Of a stretch of 64,000 bases of DNA, positions 34,301 to 37,189 are shown piece after piece. The translations under genes and the position numbers were made by a program. The notes under the pieces are model-generated. The model did no database searches, was not told the DNA's origin, and was given only the letters and a program-made list of their open reading frames with translations. How positions within the stretch are numbered: position 1 is the first letter of the stretch; the number at the start of each line of letters is the position of its first letter. Source of the stretch: Ornithodoros turicata (taxonomy: Eukaryota; Arthropoda; Arachnida; Ixodida; Argasidae); the NCBI RefSeq assembly GCF_037126465.1, contig NC_088209.1, positions 12,408,052 through 12,472,051 on the forward strand. Reading direction: 5' to 3'.

Positions 34301-34646
34301 TAGAAACGACCTACTGTTTCCTATACAAATACATAAAGTAACGAGGTTTACACAAACTACTCTAAAAGGTACTGCTCAAACCTGGATCGCGAAAGGGCAC
34401 CAGAACGTAGCTGTAGAACCGGGTTCCTTTCCTGGCTACCGTTGCGTCCAGAATCCTGTCCGTTCCCTCCATGACTTGCATCAGGTCGTCGTGCATCGAG
34501 CCCGTAACGTCCAACACGAACGCCAGGGACGCTGCACCTTCGGGCACGTGTTCCTCGGGCTCTACGATTTCACTGAACACTTCATAACATTCGCGCAGGA
34601 ACACAACAGCCATCAAAACTGCGACAACCCGACAACGCATCGTCAT
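1077..34646 (-). CDS. HMCN1: Hemicentin (VWA + Ig I-set extracellular matrix protein), 5' part of gene, 17 exons in window
   Basis: Hemicentins are secreted matrix proteins that organise basement-membrane linkages and cell anchoring. Joining 34382-34646, 31623-31852, 28430-28552, 28198-28369, 27907-28131, 24376-24566, 24160-24232, 23950-24094, 23739-23860, 20963-21256, 14867-15136, 11849-12127, 10058-10357, 9795-9994, 9647-9728, 7388-7669 and 1077-1361 gives an open frame of about 1,179 residues. Order: hydrophobic signal peptide (about 5-18), VWA with MIDAS DVTGSM (about 40-205), hemicentin linker (206-427), then eight Ig domains (about 428-1179), each with the paired Cys and a Trp. The linker motifs FVPPDDFFYLKV and GGGDCPEMS are close to vertebrate HMCN1 as I know it. 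All introns are GT-AG and phases agree. The last exon ends phase 1 at a GTATGG donor, so more Ig domains and the EGF/fibulin end must lie to the left of the window. Additional small exons inside long introns cannot be excluded. Confidence 0.95.
1491..1722. mobile_element. hAT-type MITE, TAGAGTCACTAAATAAG family, 8-bp TSD
   Basis: Inverted arms of about 70 bp (TAGAGTCACTAAATAAGCT and its complement at the other end, extending through CAACATGGCGGCTCAG) are flanked by an exact 8-bp duplication GTGGCAAT at 1483-1490 and 1723-1730. That TSD length and the TA-starting end fit hAT elements. It sits about 120 bp upstream (in transcript order) of the exon 16 acceptor. Relatives lie at 15681-17019. Confidence 0.9.
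1731..2059. other. Intronic sequence without recognised feature
   Basis: I find no exon, simple repeat or mobile element here beyond the flanking MITEs. Confidence 0.5.
2060..2307. mobile_element. Palindromic foldback MITE (CACTCTTAAAAA family), copy 1
   Basis: Near-perfect palindrome with ~115-bp arms around a short loop (TTATGAACAGCATAAG), TA on both sides (2058-2059, 2308-2309). Both arms share private variants compared with other copies: ATCAGCCC in place of ATCTGCCC and a pure-G run before GCGTACGCC. Located in a hemicentin intron. Confidence 0.95.
2310..2960. repeat. Intronic stretch with degenerate TTTCCGTTACC repeats at 2690-2830
   Basis: From 2690 to 2830 the motif (G)TTTCCGTTACC and variants recur about eight times, a pattern also seen in the hAT MITE at 18277-18522. 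Poly-T/A follows at 2850-2880. Nothing else is recognised in 2310-2690. Confidence 0.45.
2965..3771 (-). CDS. Uncharacterised 97-aa ORF with possible 3' UTR
   Basis: ORF 3478-3771 (minus) encodes MLMHNLMIRDIVEHYGTF, then VELSITKGTLGAINVVRVED and ends PNFVQSFL. I do not recognise the family. About 500 bp past the stop are two polyadenylation hexamers on the same strand (AATAAA at 2970-2975 and 2993-2998), the layout of a 3' UTR. It could be the 3' end of a nested gene, a retrocopy, or chance; an in-frame stop lies just before the first Met. It is in a hemicentin intron, on the same strand. Confidence 0.3.
3772..4005. other. Intronic sequence without recognised feature
   Basis: No exon or repeat seen. 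Confidence 0.5.
4014..4485. mobile_element. hAT-type MITE, CAGAGCC..TTTATAGGGAGAG family, copy 1
   Basis: Ends CAGAGCCGTTTATAGGGAGA and its inverted counterpart, flanked by exact 8-bp duplication ACTATATC (4006-4013, 4486-4493). A second 473-bp copy is at 15894-16366. The 117-residue frame inside is not conserved between copies, so the element is non-coding. Confidence 0.93.
4494..4834. other. Intronic sequence without recognised feature
   Basis: No exon or repeat recognised; short ORFs here have no recognisable domain. Confidence 0.5.
4837..5304. mobile_element. Tc1/mariner-like MITE, CAGGGTGGTCCACCAACCAT ends
   Basis: Perfect 20-bp inverted ends and TA dinucleotides outside (4835-4836, 5305-5306). 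No transposase frame. A second, interrupted copy is at 57638-58918. Confidence 0.93.
5311..5572. mobile_element. hAT-type MITE, CAGAGCCGTAGCGA ends
   Basis: Inverted ends CAGAGCCGTAGCGA / TCGCAACGGCTCTG, with TATAAG repeated on both sides (TGTATAAG and CCTATAAG, 6 of 8 bases match). It abuts the mariner-like MITE so closely that the left duplication overlaps that element's TA. Confidence 0.75.
5581..6120. other. Intronic sequence without recognised feature
   Basis: AT-rich to mixed sequence; T-rich run at 5826-5845. No exon or element recognised. Confidence 0.5.
6120..6900. repeat. Region with clustered CCGGGC/GGGCCGG repeats
   Basis: Two GC-rich blocks (6130-6300 and 6720-6890) carry many copies of GGGCCGG, GCCCGGGCC and CGGGTCGGGC, in inverted orientation to one another, separated by ordinary sequence. 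They resemble the ends of a non-autonomous DNA transposon built of short motifs; borders are not clear. Confidence 0.4.
6950..7350. mobile_element. Divergent foldback MITE interrupted by another element
   Basis: 6951-7010 (AACAGAACTTCACCAC, ATAGCCAGTCATCC) and 7263-7350 (GGAGCGTAATGCGTGGTGGA) are the two arms of a diverged CACTCTTAAAAA-family member; the insert between is the element at 7018-7262. Confidence 0.65.
7018..7262. mobile_element. TIR element with GGGGGCTTAATCGCTTCATC ends
   Basis: About 54-bp imperfect inverted ends (GGGGGCTTAATCGCTTCATC to GAGTGGCGG) surround a CACGTG-rich centre. It is inserted in the diverged foldback MITE at 6950-7350. Target duplication is not clear. Confidence 0.8.
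7388..7669 (-). CDS. HMCN1: Hemicentin exon 15: Ig domain 7
   Basis: Acceptor GTTTAATGTGCAG, donor GTAAGG, phase 1 to 1, 94 codons. Reads VPPRIETPSEQQQRSVMVHH, LECPVSGSPSPSISWFHDGT and AAGVYTCEALSPAGYAS. Confidence 0.95.
7789..7978. mobile_element. Small TIR element, ACTCTTTTAAAAAAAGGAG ends
   Basis: Ends CACTCTTTTAAAAAAAGGAG / CTCCTTTTTTAAAGAGT form inverted repeats, the interior is built from GGAGT and ACTCC motifs. The ends resemble the CACTCTTAAAAA foldback family. A run of TTTTTTAAG repeats follows to about 8020. Confidence 0.65.
8021..8428. other. Intronic sequence without recognised feature
   Basis: No exon or repeat recognised. Confidence 0.5.
8431..8756. mobile_element. TA-target MITE, CAGGTCGGGACAAAAGTTTA ends
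   Basis: 326-bp element with inverted ends (CAGGTYG..AAAAGTTTACG) and longer internal inverted arms (TTCACTGTTTCGGAGGGGTG). TA lies outside both ends (8429-8430, 8757-8758), as for Tc1/mariner. Confidence 0.9.
8759..9150. other. Intronic sequence without recognised feature
   Basis: No exon or repeat recognised. Confidence 0.5.
9160..9415. repeat. Degenerate direct repeats built on TGTATGTCCTGACA
   Basis: TGTATGTCC-type and CATGACTGTC-type words recur about ten times. A 44-bp unit at 9236-9279 recurs with changes at 9369-9412 (CTGTATGYCCTGACAG to GATGACTGTC). An intronic minisatellite-like block. Confidence 0.7.
9647..9728 (-). CDS. HMCN1: Hemicentin exon 14: end of Ig domain 6
   Basis: An 82-bp exon reading QSHSGKYTCIATNKAGSDE and ATVFVQVQ, donor GTGAGG at phase 1. 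The acceptor is a NAGNAG tandem (GAGCAG), so the exon may start at 9728 or three bases earlier at 9731, adding one Gln. The intron to exon 13 is about 66 bp. Confidence 0.92.
9795..9994 (-). CDS. HMCN1: Hemicentin exon 13: first part of Ig domain 6
   Basis: Acceptor CGTTATTTTTAG, donor GTGAGA, phase 1 in and 0 out. Reads TPPRIKTPTLKHQTVIENNT, LHLHCNVTSHPAPQVSWLKD and DADHTLTVINAQ. The intron to exon 12 is only 63 bp (9995-10057), showing that short introns do occur in this gene. Confidence 0.95.
10058..10357 (-). CDS. HMCN1: Hemicentin exon 12: Ig domain 5
   Basis: Phase 1 to 1, 100 codons, donor GTAAGC. Reads VPPEITNPSTGGRDETPEHE, LICLASGHPTPDIAWFKDGS and STGQYVCKANNEAGTAF. The acceptor GCCGAAATGCAG has a weak pyrimidine tract. 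Confidence 0.95.
10463..10631. mobile_element. Small MITE, CTCCTA..AGCAGAAGGCCT ends
   Basis: About 35-bp inverted ends: CTCCTAAATAGCAGAAGGCC on the left and its imperfect complement on the right, both running on to CTACGTCAC. No clear target duplication. Confidence 0.75.
10632..11848. other. Intron between exons 11 and 12; one TIR-like element
   Basis: I see no exon. At 11452-11640 inverted ends AGTTAACTTGAAC with a CTCC block suggest a 190-bp MITE; the rest carries nothing I recognise. Confidence 0.5.
11849..12127 (-). CDS. HMCN1: Hemicentin exon 11: Ig domain 4
   Basis: Acceptor GTCTTTCTCCACAG, donor GTAACG, phase 1 to 1, 93 codons. Reads APPSIVNETQVDTVKVVKGS, LTCPSTGMPNPKVTWLKDGS and AAGRYTCVATNVAGTAQ. 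Confidence 0.96.
12128..13330. other. Intronic stretch, AAGTAC motif cluster at 12405-12545
   Basis: Between 12405 and 12545 the words AAGTAC/GTACTT occur repeatedly, a pattern like the interior of hAT MITEs, but borders are not visible. No other feature recognised. Confidence 0.4.
13340..14130 (-). pseudogene. ZMYM1-like hAT transposase relic
   Basis: Minus-strand frames, broken by stops and shifts, read in order PVETFVEFMSDQGHKAQGMF, then NIKDCREQSYDNAES (the family motif NIxDCRGQSYDNA), RCLAHSLNLVAKSDAA (CHAHSLNLV motif), FSNFLELVYESFTAS, and finally KMDLNNAVSLLTSLKGF with a coiled KHEVLEHYRVVEEDI tail. This order is that of ZMYM1/DUF4371-type hAT transposases between the catalytic core and the C-terminal dimerisation region. 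Several in-frame stops show it is dead. It lies in the intron between exons 10 and 11, same strand as the host gene. Confidence 0.8.
14131..14866. other. Intronic sequence without recognised feature
   Basis: No exon or repeat recognised. Confidence 0.5.
14867..15136 (-). CDS. HMCN1: Hemicentin exon 10: Ig domain 3
   Basis: Phase 1 to 1, 90 codons: QAPRVTTSATRVAVLRG, LRCDVTGIPTPVVEWRKRG, HGGEYMCVASNVAGTDQ, IHLEVR. I choose donor GTTAGT at 14866 because it keeps phase 1; the GTAAGA seven bases upstream in transcript order would break the frame. The acceptor (TTTGTAG) exists twice, see the insertion at 15146-15181; use of the distal copy at 15187 would add 17 residues in frame. Confidence 0.93.
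15146..15181 (-). mobile_element. 36-bp truncated LINE tail that duplicated the exon 10 acceptor
   Basis: The 36 bp read on the minus strand TTGCGCCAAAAAACCCC followed by an (ATCA)n tail. They are flanked by an exact 15-bp duplication GAGCCTCTACAAAGA at 15131-15145 and 15182-15196. The duplicated target contains the polypyrimidine end and AG of the exon 10 acceptor (CTTTGTAG). This is the outcome expected of a severely 5'-truncated LINE insertion. Confidence 0.88.
15197..15672. other. Intronic sequence without recognised feature
   Basis: Short (TTAG)n run near 15342-15365; otherwise nothing recognised. Confidence 0.5.
15777..16700. mobile_element. Middle hAT-type MITE of the nest, exact 8-bp TSD
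   Basis: Ends TAGAGTCACTAAATAAGCTA / CTTATTAAGTGACTCTA, flanked by exact GTACAATC at 15769-15776 and 16701-16708. It is inserted in the outer element and in turn carries the element 15894-16366. Confidence 0.92.
15894..16366. mobile_element. Inner hAT-type MITE, copy 2 of the 4014-4485 family
   Basis: 473 bp, ends CAGAGCCGTTTATAGAGAGA / CTCCCTATAAATGGCTCTG, 8-bp duplication GCGCACGC (15886-15893) and GCGCACGT (16367-16374). Same family as 4014-4485. Confidence 0.93.
17030..18015 (+). mobile_element. 5'-truncated LINE: RNase H domain, 3' UTR and (TTG)n tail
   Basis: The frame to the TAA at 17865 carries RNase H motifs: VIYTDSKSALQ, then TLQWIPGHTGIQGNEEAD, followed by a C-terminal region LRRLRLNVAFTPVFR and an ERRVLRRQLELL block. 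It ends at (TTG)n, 17998-18015. RNase H downstream of reverse transcriptase is typical of I/LOA/R1-type non-LTR elements; the reverse transcriptase is absent. The CxxC of the C-terminal finger is degraded (CLAF). It is antisense to hemicentin, in the intron between exons 9 and 10. Confidence 0.88.
18016..18268. other. Intronic sequence without recognised feature
   Basis: Nothing recognised between the LINE tail and the MITE at 18277. Confidence 0.4.
18277..18522. mobile_element. hAT-type MITE, CAGGGACTGAAAC ends
   Basis: 246 bp, inverted ends CAGGGACTGAAACCG / CAGTTTCAGTCCCTG, interior rich in CGGTTACGG. Flanks CTTTGACG (18269-18276) and CTTTGACT (18523-18530) match at 7 of 8. Confidence 0.85.
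18531..19170. other. Intronic sequence without recognised feature
   Basis: Part of 18940-19170 may be degraded upstream sequence of the next LINE, but I cannot align it. Confidence 0.4.
19173..20143 (+). mobile_element. 5'-truncated LINE: RNase H, zinc-finger tail, 3' UTR, (TTG)n tail
   Basis: Frame ending TGA at 19932 carries VAFQWVPGHCGITGNHEAD, LIHRLRLNVAFTPSYRYQLG and an intact finger-like MCNECGVLANVDHILLRC. The 3' UTR (GGGGTAGCGTTCCACTCC to CCCCACTTCATCATCAC) is homologous to that of the 17-kb LINE, and it ends in (TTG)n at 20124-20138. The first RNase H aspartate region is degraded (ITDFLHFLQ). Same orientation as the 17-kb copy. Confidence 0.88.
20249..20282. repeat. (GT)n microsatellite
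   Basis: About ten GT units with flanking imperfect ones. Confidence 0.9.
20380..20720. repeat. Degenerate GTAATTAAAG repeat array
   Basis: The word (G)TAATTAA(A)G and close variants occurs about 20 times over 340 bp with irregular spacing. No coding potential. It may be the interior of a MITE or an old minisatellite. Confidence 0.7.
20726..20818. repeat. Cluster of ACCGGAA motifs, near exon 9 donor
   Basis: Five ACCGGAA/CCCGGAA words (near 20727, 20757, 20775, 20791, 20809) in 93 bp. The core matches the general ETS-factor consensus CCGGAAGT in at least two cases. It lies about 145 bp beyond the exon 9 donor in the intron. Whether this is regulatory or only a short tandem repeat cannot be told. 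Confidence 0.6.
20963..21256 (-). CDS. HMCN1: Hemicentin exon 9: Ig domain 2
   Basis: A complete Ig domain in one 98-codon exon, phase 1 to 1. Acceptor TTTATCTTTTATCAG, donor GTAAGT. Reads EGPPVAVEVSAYPGSTAVLP, Cys, HVVWYRTFQNRTQ, and EADSGTYECVVIDGARRG. A GGAA-rich repeat lies just downstream of the donor at 20726-20818. Confidence 0.94.
21455..21570 (-). mobile_element. LINE 3' end with (ATCA)n tail
   Basis: On the minus strand CCTTTCCTTAGGTGATCTGG GGTAGCC then CTTTCTTTC and (AATC)n. The same 3' UTR words (CTTTCCTTAGGTGATCTG) occur at 28930-28985 at the end of a LINE frame, which identifies this fragment. Confidence 0.75.
21595..21645. repeat. (CATCA)n-type microsatellite
   Basis: Imperfect CATCA/CATCAC units over about 50 bp. 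Confidence 0.85.
21646..23738. other. 2.1-kb intron segment without recognised element
   Basis: I see no exon. Between 23130 and 23670 there are repeated GTAACT/AGTTAC words at both ends, suggesting an old hAT MITE of the kind seen at 48.97-49.75 kb, with unclear borders. Confidence 0.4.
23739..23860 (-). CDS. HMCN1: Hemicentin exon 8: second half of Ig domain 1
   Basis: Acceptor CCTCTCGCACCTCCTGAG, donor GTAAGA at phase 1. Encodes STEVVLRLARVSTKDQGLYA with the second Ig cysteine (YACNASNEAG) and the closing strand SFTYLEIAG. Confidence 0.93.
23950..24094 (-). CDS. HMCN1: Hemicentin exon 7: first half of Ig domain 1
   Basis: Acceptor TTTGTTTCTATAG and a consensus donor GTGAGT at phase 2. 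Encodes LPEVTTEALVAANTGNDVIL, the first Ig cysteine (GCRV) and the tryptophan strand AYWLKDGMPAS. Confidence 0.92.
24160..24232 (-). CDS. HMCN1: Hemicentin exon 6: short exon before first Ig domain
   Basis: A 73-bp exon: acceptor GCATTGTCTAG, donor GTAATC, phase 0 in and 1 out. It reads VVGADNEGFPVERITPTAIK and PQLL, equivalent to the VTGYDKDDYLFQRVSS segment of human HMCN1. Support comes from splice sites, phase and that alignment. Confidence 0.88.
24376..24566 (-). CDS. HMCN1: Hemicentin exon 5: linker
   Basis: Acceptor CATGTTATAG, donor GTGTGA, phase 1 in and 0 out. Encodes GTPTYVVVSAKDYG, LELLDVHGNKLKAVPLYP and NSFVPPDDFFYLKV, the last being a signature of hemicentins. Confidence 0.95.
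24702..25480. mobile_element. hAT-type MITE interrupted by a SINE
   Basis: Ends CAGGGGCGGATTTAA and TTAATCAGCCCCTG, with flanks GGCGGCAT and GTCGGAAT (6 of 8 match). A poly-G next to the right end (25437-25450) continues the inverted C/G-rich end. The SINE 25085-25375 lies inside. Confidence 0.7.
25085..25375 (-). mobile_element. tRNA-derived SINE, complete copy with 11-bp TSD
   Basis: On the minus strand: GCTCCGGTGGCGCAGCGG (A box) and CGCGGTTCGAATCCGC (B box), then the SINE body (GTCTGGGGTTTTTCCTGG, CACAGTTCCCCTGAAGTCGG) and a pyrimidine-rich tail. Exact duplication CCGGACGACAT at 25074-25084 and 25376-25386. Same family as 57887-58192. Confidence 0.95.
25489..26100. other. Intronic sequence without recognised feature
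   Basis: No exon or element recognised. Confidence 0.5.
26108..26192. mobile_element. Left-arm fragment of palindromic MITE
   Basis: GCTTCACCGCATAGCACGCT CC followed by CCAACCACCGTCGTCCCGAA and AAATTTGTTGACA matches the first third of the CACTCTTAAAAA family arm; the outer end and the other arm are absent. Confidence 0.75.
26245..26645. repeat. Inverted repeat enclosing a (TATTC)31 microsatellite
   Basis: 26381-26535 is an uninterrupted run of 31 TATTC units. On either side, 26245-26310 and 26583-26645 are inverted relatives (CACGTATGACGACCAATGAC and GCCATTGGTCGTTACGTGAA), so the microsatellite lies in the loop of a foldback element. Its long open frames (FYSIL repeats) are artefacts. Confidence 0.9.
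26820..27700. mobile_element. TA-target foldback element, CAGGGTGTCCCAGCTAACTG ends, ~290-bp arms
   Basis: 881 bp. Inverted arms of roughly 290 bp (CAGGGTGTCCCAGCTAACTG through ATCGCCCGCAAAAAATT) enclose ~290 bp of unique sequence. TA on both sides (26818-26819, 27701-27702). The arms contain TTAATTAACTTTCATTAATT. No transposase frame; mariner-like by ends and TSD. Confidence 0.93.
27907..28131 (-). CDS. HMCN1: Hemicentin exon 4b: linker, beta-rich part
   Basis: Encodes YRLEKGTDFKVILHLDN, PKPGQWTLDVGSDGEYTVRS and STGLSEVNFEHGFSNGP, matching the conserved hemicentin linker (EPEAGMW and GLSTIDFRAGFS in human). Ends HRPLKG at phase 1, donor GTGACG. Confidence 0.94.
28132..28197 (-). other. 66-bp intron (or retained in-frame segment) in hemicentin linker
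   Basis: Begins GTAACACTGATC and ends with a pyrimidine tract and CTTAG. It is 22 codons long with no stop in frame, so retention would add 22 residues including an ACA-rich lysine/cysteine patch (DKKKCC). Other introns of this gene in the window mostly run from hundreds of bases to kilobases (shortest about 63-66 bp). Human HMCN1 as I know it has no insert at this point. Confidence 0.75.
28198..28369 (-). CDS. HMCN1: Hemicentin exon 4a: linker after the VWA domain
   Basis: Acceptor CTGTCCTCCGCAG, then VLDFVRESMQPSKVNLVSHE and FTVSVAGDKPTLSIVDPHG. Donor GTAACA at phase 1. The exon is separated from 4b by only 66 bp, which stays open in frame; the family alignment (DPHG directly followed by YRLEKG) argues that the 66 bp is an intron. 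Confidence 0.88.
28430..28552 (-). CDS. HMCN1: Hemicentin exon 3: end of VWA domain
   Basis: Exactly 41 codons, phase 0 on both sides, acceptor TTGTTTCAG and donor GTAACA. It encodes VVFVMTGDCGDPTAPGYMAY and TTSGQVFHLNKTDVDE, the conserved last strand and helix of the hemicentin VWA domain. Confidence 0.95.
28738..28985 (+). mobile_element. LINE 3' end fragment with (ATC)n tail
   Basis: The frame RPFGVQKVLGPWPTSTQLQL and, after a one-base shift, FLRDTKLLDGL-stop corresponds to the last residues of the 17-kb LINE (PFSLSKVLGPW, FLQATGLLEEL). The 3' UTR CTTTCCTTAGGTGATCTGAG ends in (ATC)n at 28963-28980. Antisense to hemicentin, next to exon 3. Confidence 0.82.
29003..29446. mobile_element. MITE with TAAAGGGGCACTAGAGTTC ends; contains (GA)n
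   Basis: Inverted ends TAAAGGGGCACTAGAGTTCA and, at the right, the complement of TAAGGGGCCCAAAAGTTCAA. A GA microsatellite lies at 29284-29303. Target duplication not clear. Confidence 0.6.
29530..30480. repeat. Interspersed repeat (GTAGCAGACGACAG family), interrupted by a hAT MITE
   Basis: The order GGAATATCCTGCGGCACAGC, GTAGCAGACGACAGG, CGTCGTCTGCTAAGT, CCGTGTGAATGC, CACTAGAATCTTCCGTGAG recurs at 30640-30960, 55240-55600 and inverted at 55855-56110. The copy is split by the element 29824-30348; across the exact TSD the sequence rejoins to match the uninterrupted copy. Confidence 0.85.
29824..30348. mobile_element. hAT-type MITE built of AACTAC repeats, 8-bp TSD
   Basis: Ends CAGTGATGGCCATTAACTAC / GTTAACTACTGGCCATCACTG, exact duplication CCAGATAT at 29816-29823 and 30349-30356. 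Interior is mostly TAGTTTAACTA words. Confidence 0.95.
30640..30965. repeat. Second copy of the GTAGCAGACGACAG repeat family
   Basis: AGCAGACGACAGGTCCGAAG, TGTCGTCTGCTACGTGAG and CTCCTCTAGAATATTCCCGG keep the order of the 29530 and 55240 copies, with more divergence. Confidence 0.7.
31075..31551. mobile_element. Palindromic foldback MITE split by a second copy of itself
   Basis: Left part 31075-31250 ends in mid right arm (TATCATTCGAGAT) and resumes at 31507 (GTTGGCTAGGAGCTGGC) after the inserted copy 31256-31504. Outer TA at 31073-31074 and 31552-31553. This host copy is more diverged (GATCTTTACCCCAGAGC) than its guest. Confidence 0.9.
31256..31504. mobile_element. Palindromic foldback MITE inserted in a sister copy
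   Basis: Complete, TA at 31254-31255 and 31505-31506. Both arms carry the private variant TGCTCTG where most copies have TGCCCTG. It lies in hemicentin intron 2, close to exon 2. Confidence 0.95.
31623..31852 (-). CDS. HMCN1: Hemicentin exon 2: core of VWA domain
   Basis: Acceptor TTCTTTTTAG, donor GTGCAT, phase 1 in and phase 0 out. It encodes VVGPTTLTRDPEEFRREL, the diagnostic GGGDCPEMS loop, and the YIYVFTDASAKDH strand, all at the same spacing as in vertebrate hemicentins. A nested pair of palindromic MITEs ends about 70 bp downstream of the donor, inside intron 2. Confidence 0.95.
31922..32230. repeat. Interspersed ~300-bp repeat, copy 2
   Basis: Same order of motifs as 228-540 (ATAGACCTCTCCCTGTT, ACAGCGCCACCAATTTGGTA, CAACGTCATGATGACGTTTC). 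Ends AATAGACCTCT and AGAGGTTTATT are imperfect inverted repeats. Lies in hemicentin intron 1. Confidence 0.75.
32231..33770. other. Intron 1 segment with decayed inverted CAGGTACATCC motifs
   Basis: CCCAGGTACATCCTGG near 32550 and GGGATGTACCTGGGATA near 33437 are inverted; flanking similarity is weak. This may be the remnant of a large foldback element. No exon seen. Confidence 0.35.
33771..34053. repeat. Long inverted repeat in intron 1 (~115-bp arms)
   Basis: 33774-33885 (AAATATGAACATGGTACAGG through TTACCTGT/AAAAGAACATAA) is repeated inverted at 33930-34052, with a loop of ~45 bp. Downstream, CTGAAGAAGTGCAGTCTCGT and CACGAAAGTCTCG at 34060-34095 resemble the terminal repeat region of Penelope-like elements, but this is only a resemblance. 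Confidence 0.85.
34054..34381. other. Intron 1, first 330 bp after exon 1
   Basis: Contains the GTTTGAG donor at 34381 and the Penelope-like resemblance at 34060-34095. No other feature seen. Confidence 0.4.
34382..34646 (-). CDS. HMCN1: Hemicentin exon 1: signal peptide and start of VWA domain
   Basis: The ATG at 34646 (Met-Thr-Met-Arg) is the first after an in-frame TAA at 34671-34673, which fixes the start. A second Met lies two codons on. A hydrophobic stretch (RVVAVLMAVVFL) forms the signal peptide, followed by acidic EIVEPEEHVPEG and the VWA beta-strand LAFVLDVTGSMHDDL, whose DxTGS is the metal-binding MIDAS. The donor is GTTTGAG after RDP plus one base (phase 1). Confidence 0.93.
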
Positions 34647-35270
34647 GCGAGCCTCAAGGACGGGTACAGCTTAAACTGCTGACACGGCACATTCTCTTGG
34701 TTGCCAGAAACACGCGGATGGTCCTTGTAATACACTACCACTTTAGAGTTAGCACAAGAAAAAAAAAAAAACGTTGCGAAATCTGAGAAGTTGAAATTGA
34801 AAAACGATAAGATGCAATAAGAGCAGCGTGCCTGATAGGAGCGGTCCCCCAACTGGAGCGCCTCCAATTTCGTCGGGATGGGGCGCTTCCGTGGGTGTCA
34901 ATGCCACCGGCACTTACTGTGCGAACCAGGGCGCCCAGTCTCGGAACGGTTTCTTTTCTCCTGCGCCAAAACTTTTTTTTTTTTACTGCACAAAATACTA
35001 ATGAAAGCGCGCCTACATGCAATGCGTGCGCAAAGTACAAAACCTGCGCGCGATTATAGTGCTCAAATGTACGCGCAAGAAAAAACAGTAATGAAGAAAT
35101 ACCATATATATAATTTTAATATTTAATCATTATTTTTATTCAATAATGTAATAAAATTTCTAATAATTTAATTAATTTACTTAAATTTTAATATTTAATT
35201 GTTCTTATTATCTATTAATAGTTTTTGATATAATATTTTTTATATAGGCCATGCACTGCAGCACAGGAAA
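34647..35270. other. Region upstream of hemicentin ATG (5' UTR/promoter expected), AT-rich end
   Basis: The in-frame stop at 34671-34673 bounds the coding start. I cannot place a transcription start or further 5' exon. Poly-A at 34759-34772 and T-runs at 34973-34984; 35100-35250 is extremely AT-rich (AATATTTAATC words). Confidence 0.35.
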
Positions 35271-36590
35271 AAGACGTGTGTCCGAACAAAATCTATGTAC
35301 TTACGCGCACGTGCAGATCGTGCATGTACATTGTGCACTGTGATGAGGGTCATTGGTGTACAACATTTGAACTCTCATTTCGTTTACCGGACTCATTCAT
35401 CAGTTGGACCTTGCTTGCCTTGTTTTGTTTTTGGTTTTGTTTTGTTTTTTACACTCTTTTCTATTCACGGGCCTGGCCGGACTTTGTCGGGTCTCGCATC
35501 GCCATATTTTTGCTATCCCAATGAATCAATCAATCACATGCACATGGACATACGACAATAACAGTAACCTGCGAAACAGTCGGCAGGACTTCTGAAAATC
35601 AAGATTAGCACTTCAGACCACCGAGAGCTGTGGCCACGACCCGTATGAGAAAACACAAATTAACAAAATCAATAAAATGAACGCTCAAAAAGCTGGGCAT
35701 TGGTTTCATGGAATAAAAAATAAAATGGAACAGGAGCGACCCAGTAAATAGATTTGGGTGGATGCTAATTCAGATTACTTTTCGGTAAAAGGAGGCCCTT
35801 GTTACATGAATATGTTGAATTGCAAAAGGCTATAGGTAGTTTCAGCAAGCCGTCCGAAAGGTTACGTTATCGTGCCTATCGGAACCAACTGCAATCGTGC
35901 GTGACTCAGAATATTAGGGTCTGCTGGAATAGCTGGCTCAAGAGGGTTGGGAGAAATAGCGTTATCGTCATCTGCGCATTCCCATAACGCAAACTCGGCT
36001 TTTGCGTTTTGCGCAACCACGCAACGCTCACTTTGTGGCTCTTCGTTGCTCTCCCGGCCGACGAGAAACTGCGTGAGCATTTTGAACATGAAGATGCAAA
36101 GTAATTCACCAGGAATTCCAAGTAATTTACACACACAAAAAAAAAACGGATTGGATTGGATATGAAAGCAAAACATGGAGAGGTTAGCGAAAGACGGAGT
36201 TGTCTTGCGATAGCATATATTTGGATTAGAACCATAAAAACATGCTCAGAAAAATAATTCATCAACTCCTGCGTATTTTTTTGTTTCCTGTTTTTAATGT
36301 CCTCATTTCTGGCCGTAAGGCGTTGCAAGCGACAGACAAAAGTCAGATTTACGTCGTGGGAACGCTATAAGCACCGTGTGGACAGACTAACTGCGTCCGA
36401 TATAGCGTTTACGTTTCGCATTTCTATGAAATTTCTATGAAAGACTGGTTCCGATTGATATAGGGTTCAACGCAAACTGCTCTATGAACGGTTTGCTAAA
36501 TACATGTATGCATGGATGTCCTTTTTTTGTACCGTGTTACCGCCGCGAAGCAGCTGTGCGTATGAGCGGCGTAAAGATGTAAAGATAGGA
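35271..36590. other. Intergenic sequence without recognised feature
   Basis: Around 35868-35910 the words GTTACGTTATCGTGCCTATC and GGAACCAA also occur in the palindrome at 59448-59640, so a small fragment of that repeat is present. Nothing else recognised. Confidence 0.45.
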
Positions 36591-36594
36591 TAGC

Positions 36595-36735
36595 AGGAAG
36601 TATTGGGGGACGGGGAGGGGGGTAAGTATGCGTCCTGGACCGACTTCAGGGGGAACAGTGCCAACATTCGTCTAGAAAGTCGTGGCGCCTCGGTGTATAT
36701 TCGGACTGCCGAATCGAACCTGTTTTCTAGGCTCC
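36595..36735 (-). mobile_element. 3' fragment of the tRNA-derived SINE family
   Basis: On the minus strand, CACTGTTCCCCCTGAAGTCG followed by GTCCAGGACGCATAC and a C-rich tail matches the 3' half of the SINEs at 25085 and 57887. The tRNA head is absent. Confidence 0.65.
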
Positions 36736-36739
36736 TCCT

Positions 36740-36990
36740 AATGTCCAGACTCGCTTTCAATAGATGGCACTGTTGTTGGAGGGACAAGGGTGACACCAAC
36801 GCAGACAAGTAGAAGCGTCTATCTCCGTTGGAGAGAATCATGGGGACGGCTCTGGAAATACAGTGGGTCGCAGCAGCCGCCATATTTGCCTCCTCGTTGC
36901 CCTGAATGCCAGTGTGGCCGCGGACCTATTGTAGGGTCAACCGTTATCCCTGTGCCCTACATGCTGCAAACCAGGATCACAGCATGGTCT
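36740..36990 (-). mobile_element. LINE RNase H fragment
   Basis: Minus-strand frames read RGHTGIQGNEEANMAAAATH then CISRAVPMILSNGDRRFYLS and ALVSPLSLQQQ, nearly the same as the 17-kb LINE (GHTGIQGNEEADLAAAAAH, ISRAVPIILSNGDRRSYLS). Truncated on both sides. Confidence 0.88.
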
Positions 36991-37189
36991 TTGCTGGTGC
37001 TCCACTGTTGAGCATGATGCTGTTTTGAGGCGTTCGATCCCTTGACGCGCTTGCTTCTTCAGCACCCTCACACGAGGCACTAAAAGCTCTGCATTGTTGA
37101 GAATGCTTAGAGAAAAACAAACAGGTTGTTGTCCGTGCTGGTGTTGTCCCGTGTTTTTTTTTTTTTTTTCGTTTTCACAGTTGTGTTAC

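Noticed and set aside
34647..35270. Hemicentin promoter elements
   Set aside because: No TATA, initiator or other motif stands out from the AT-rich background; the transcription start cannot be placed from sequence alone.
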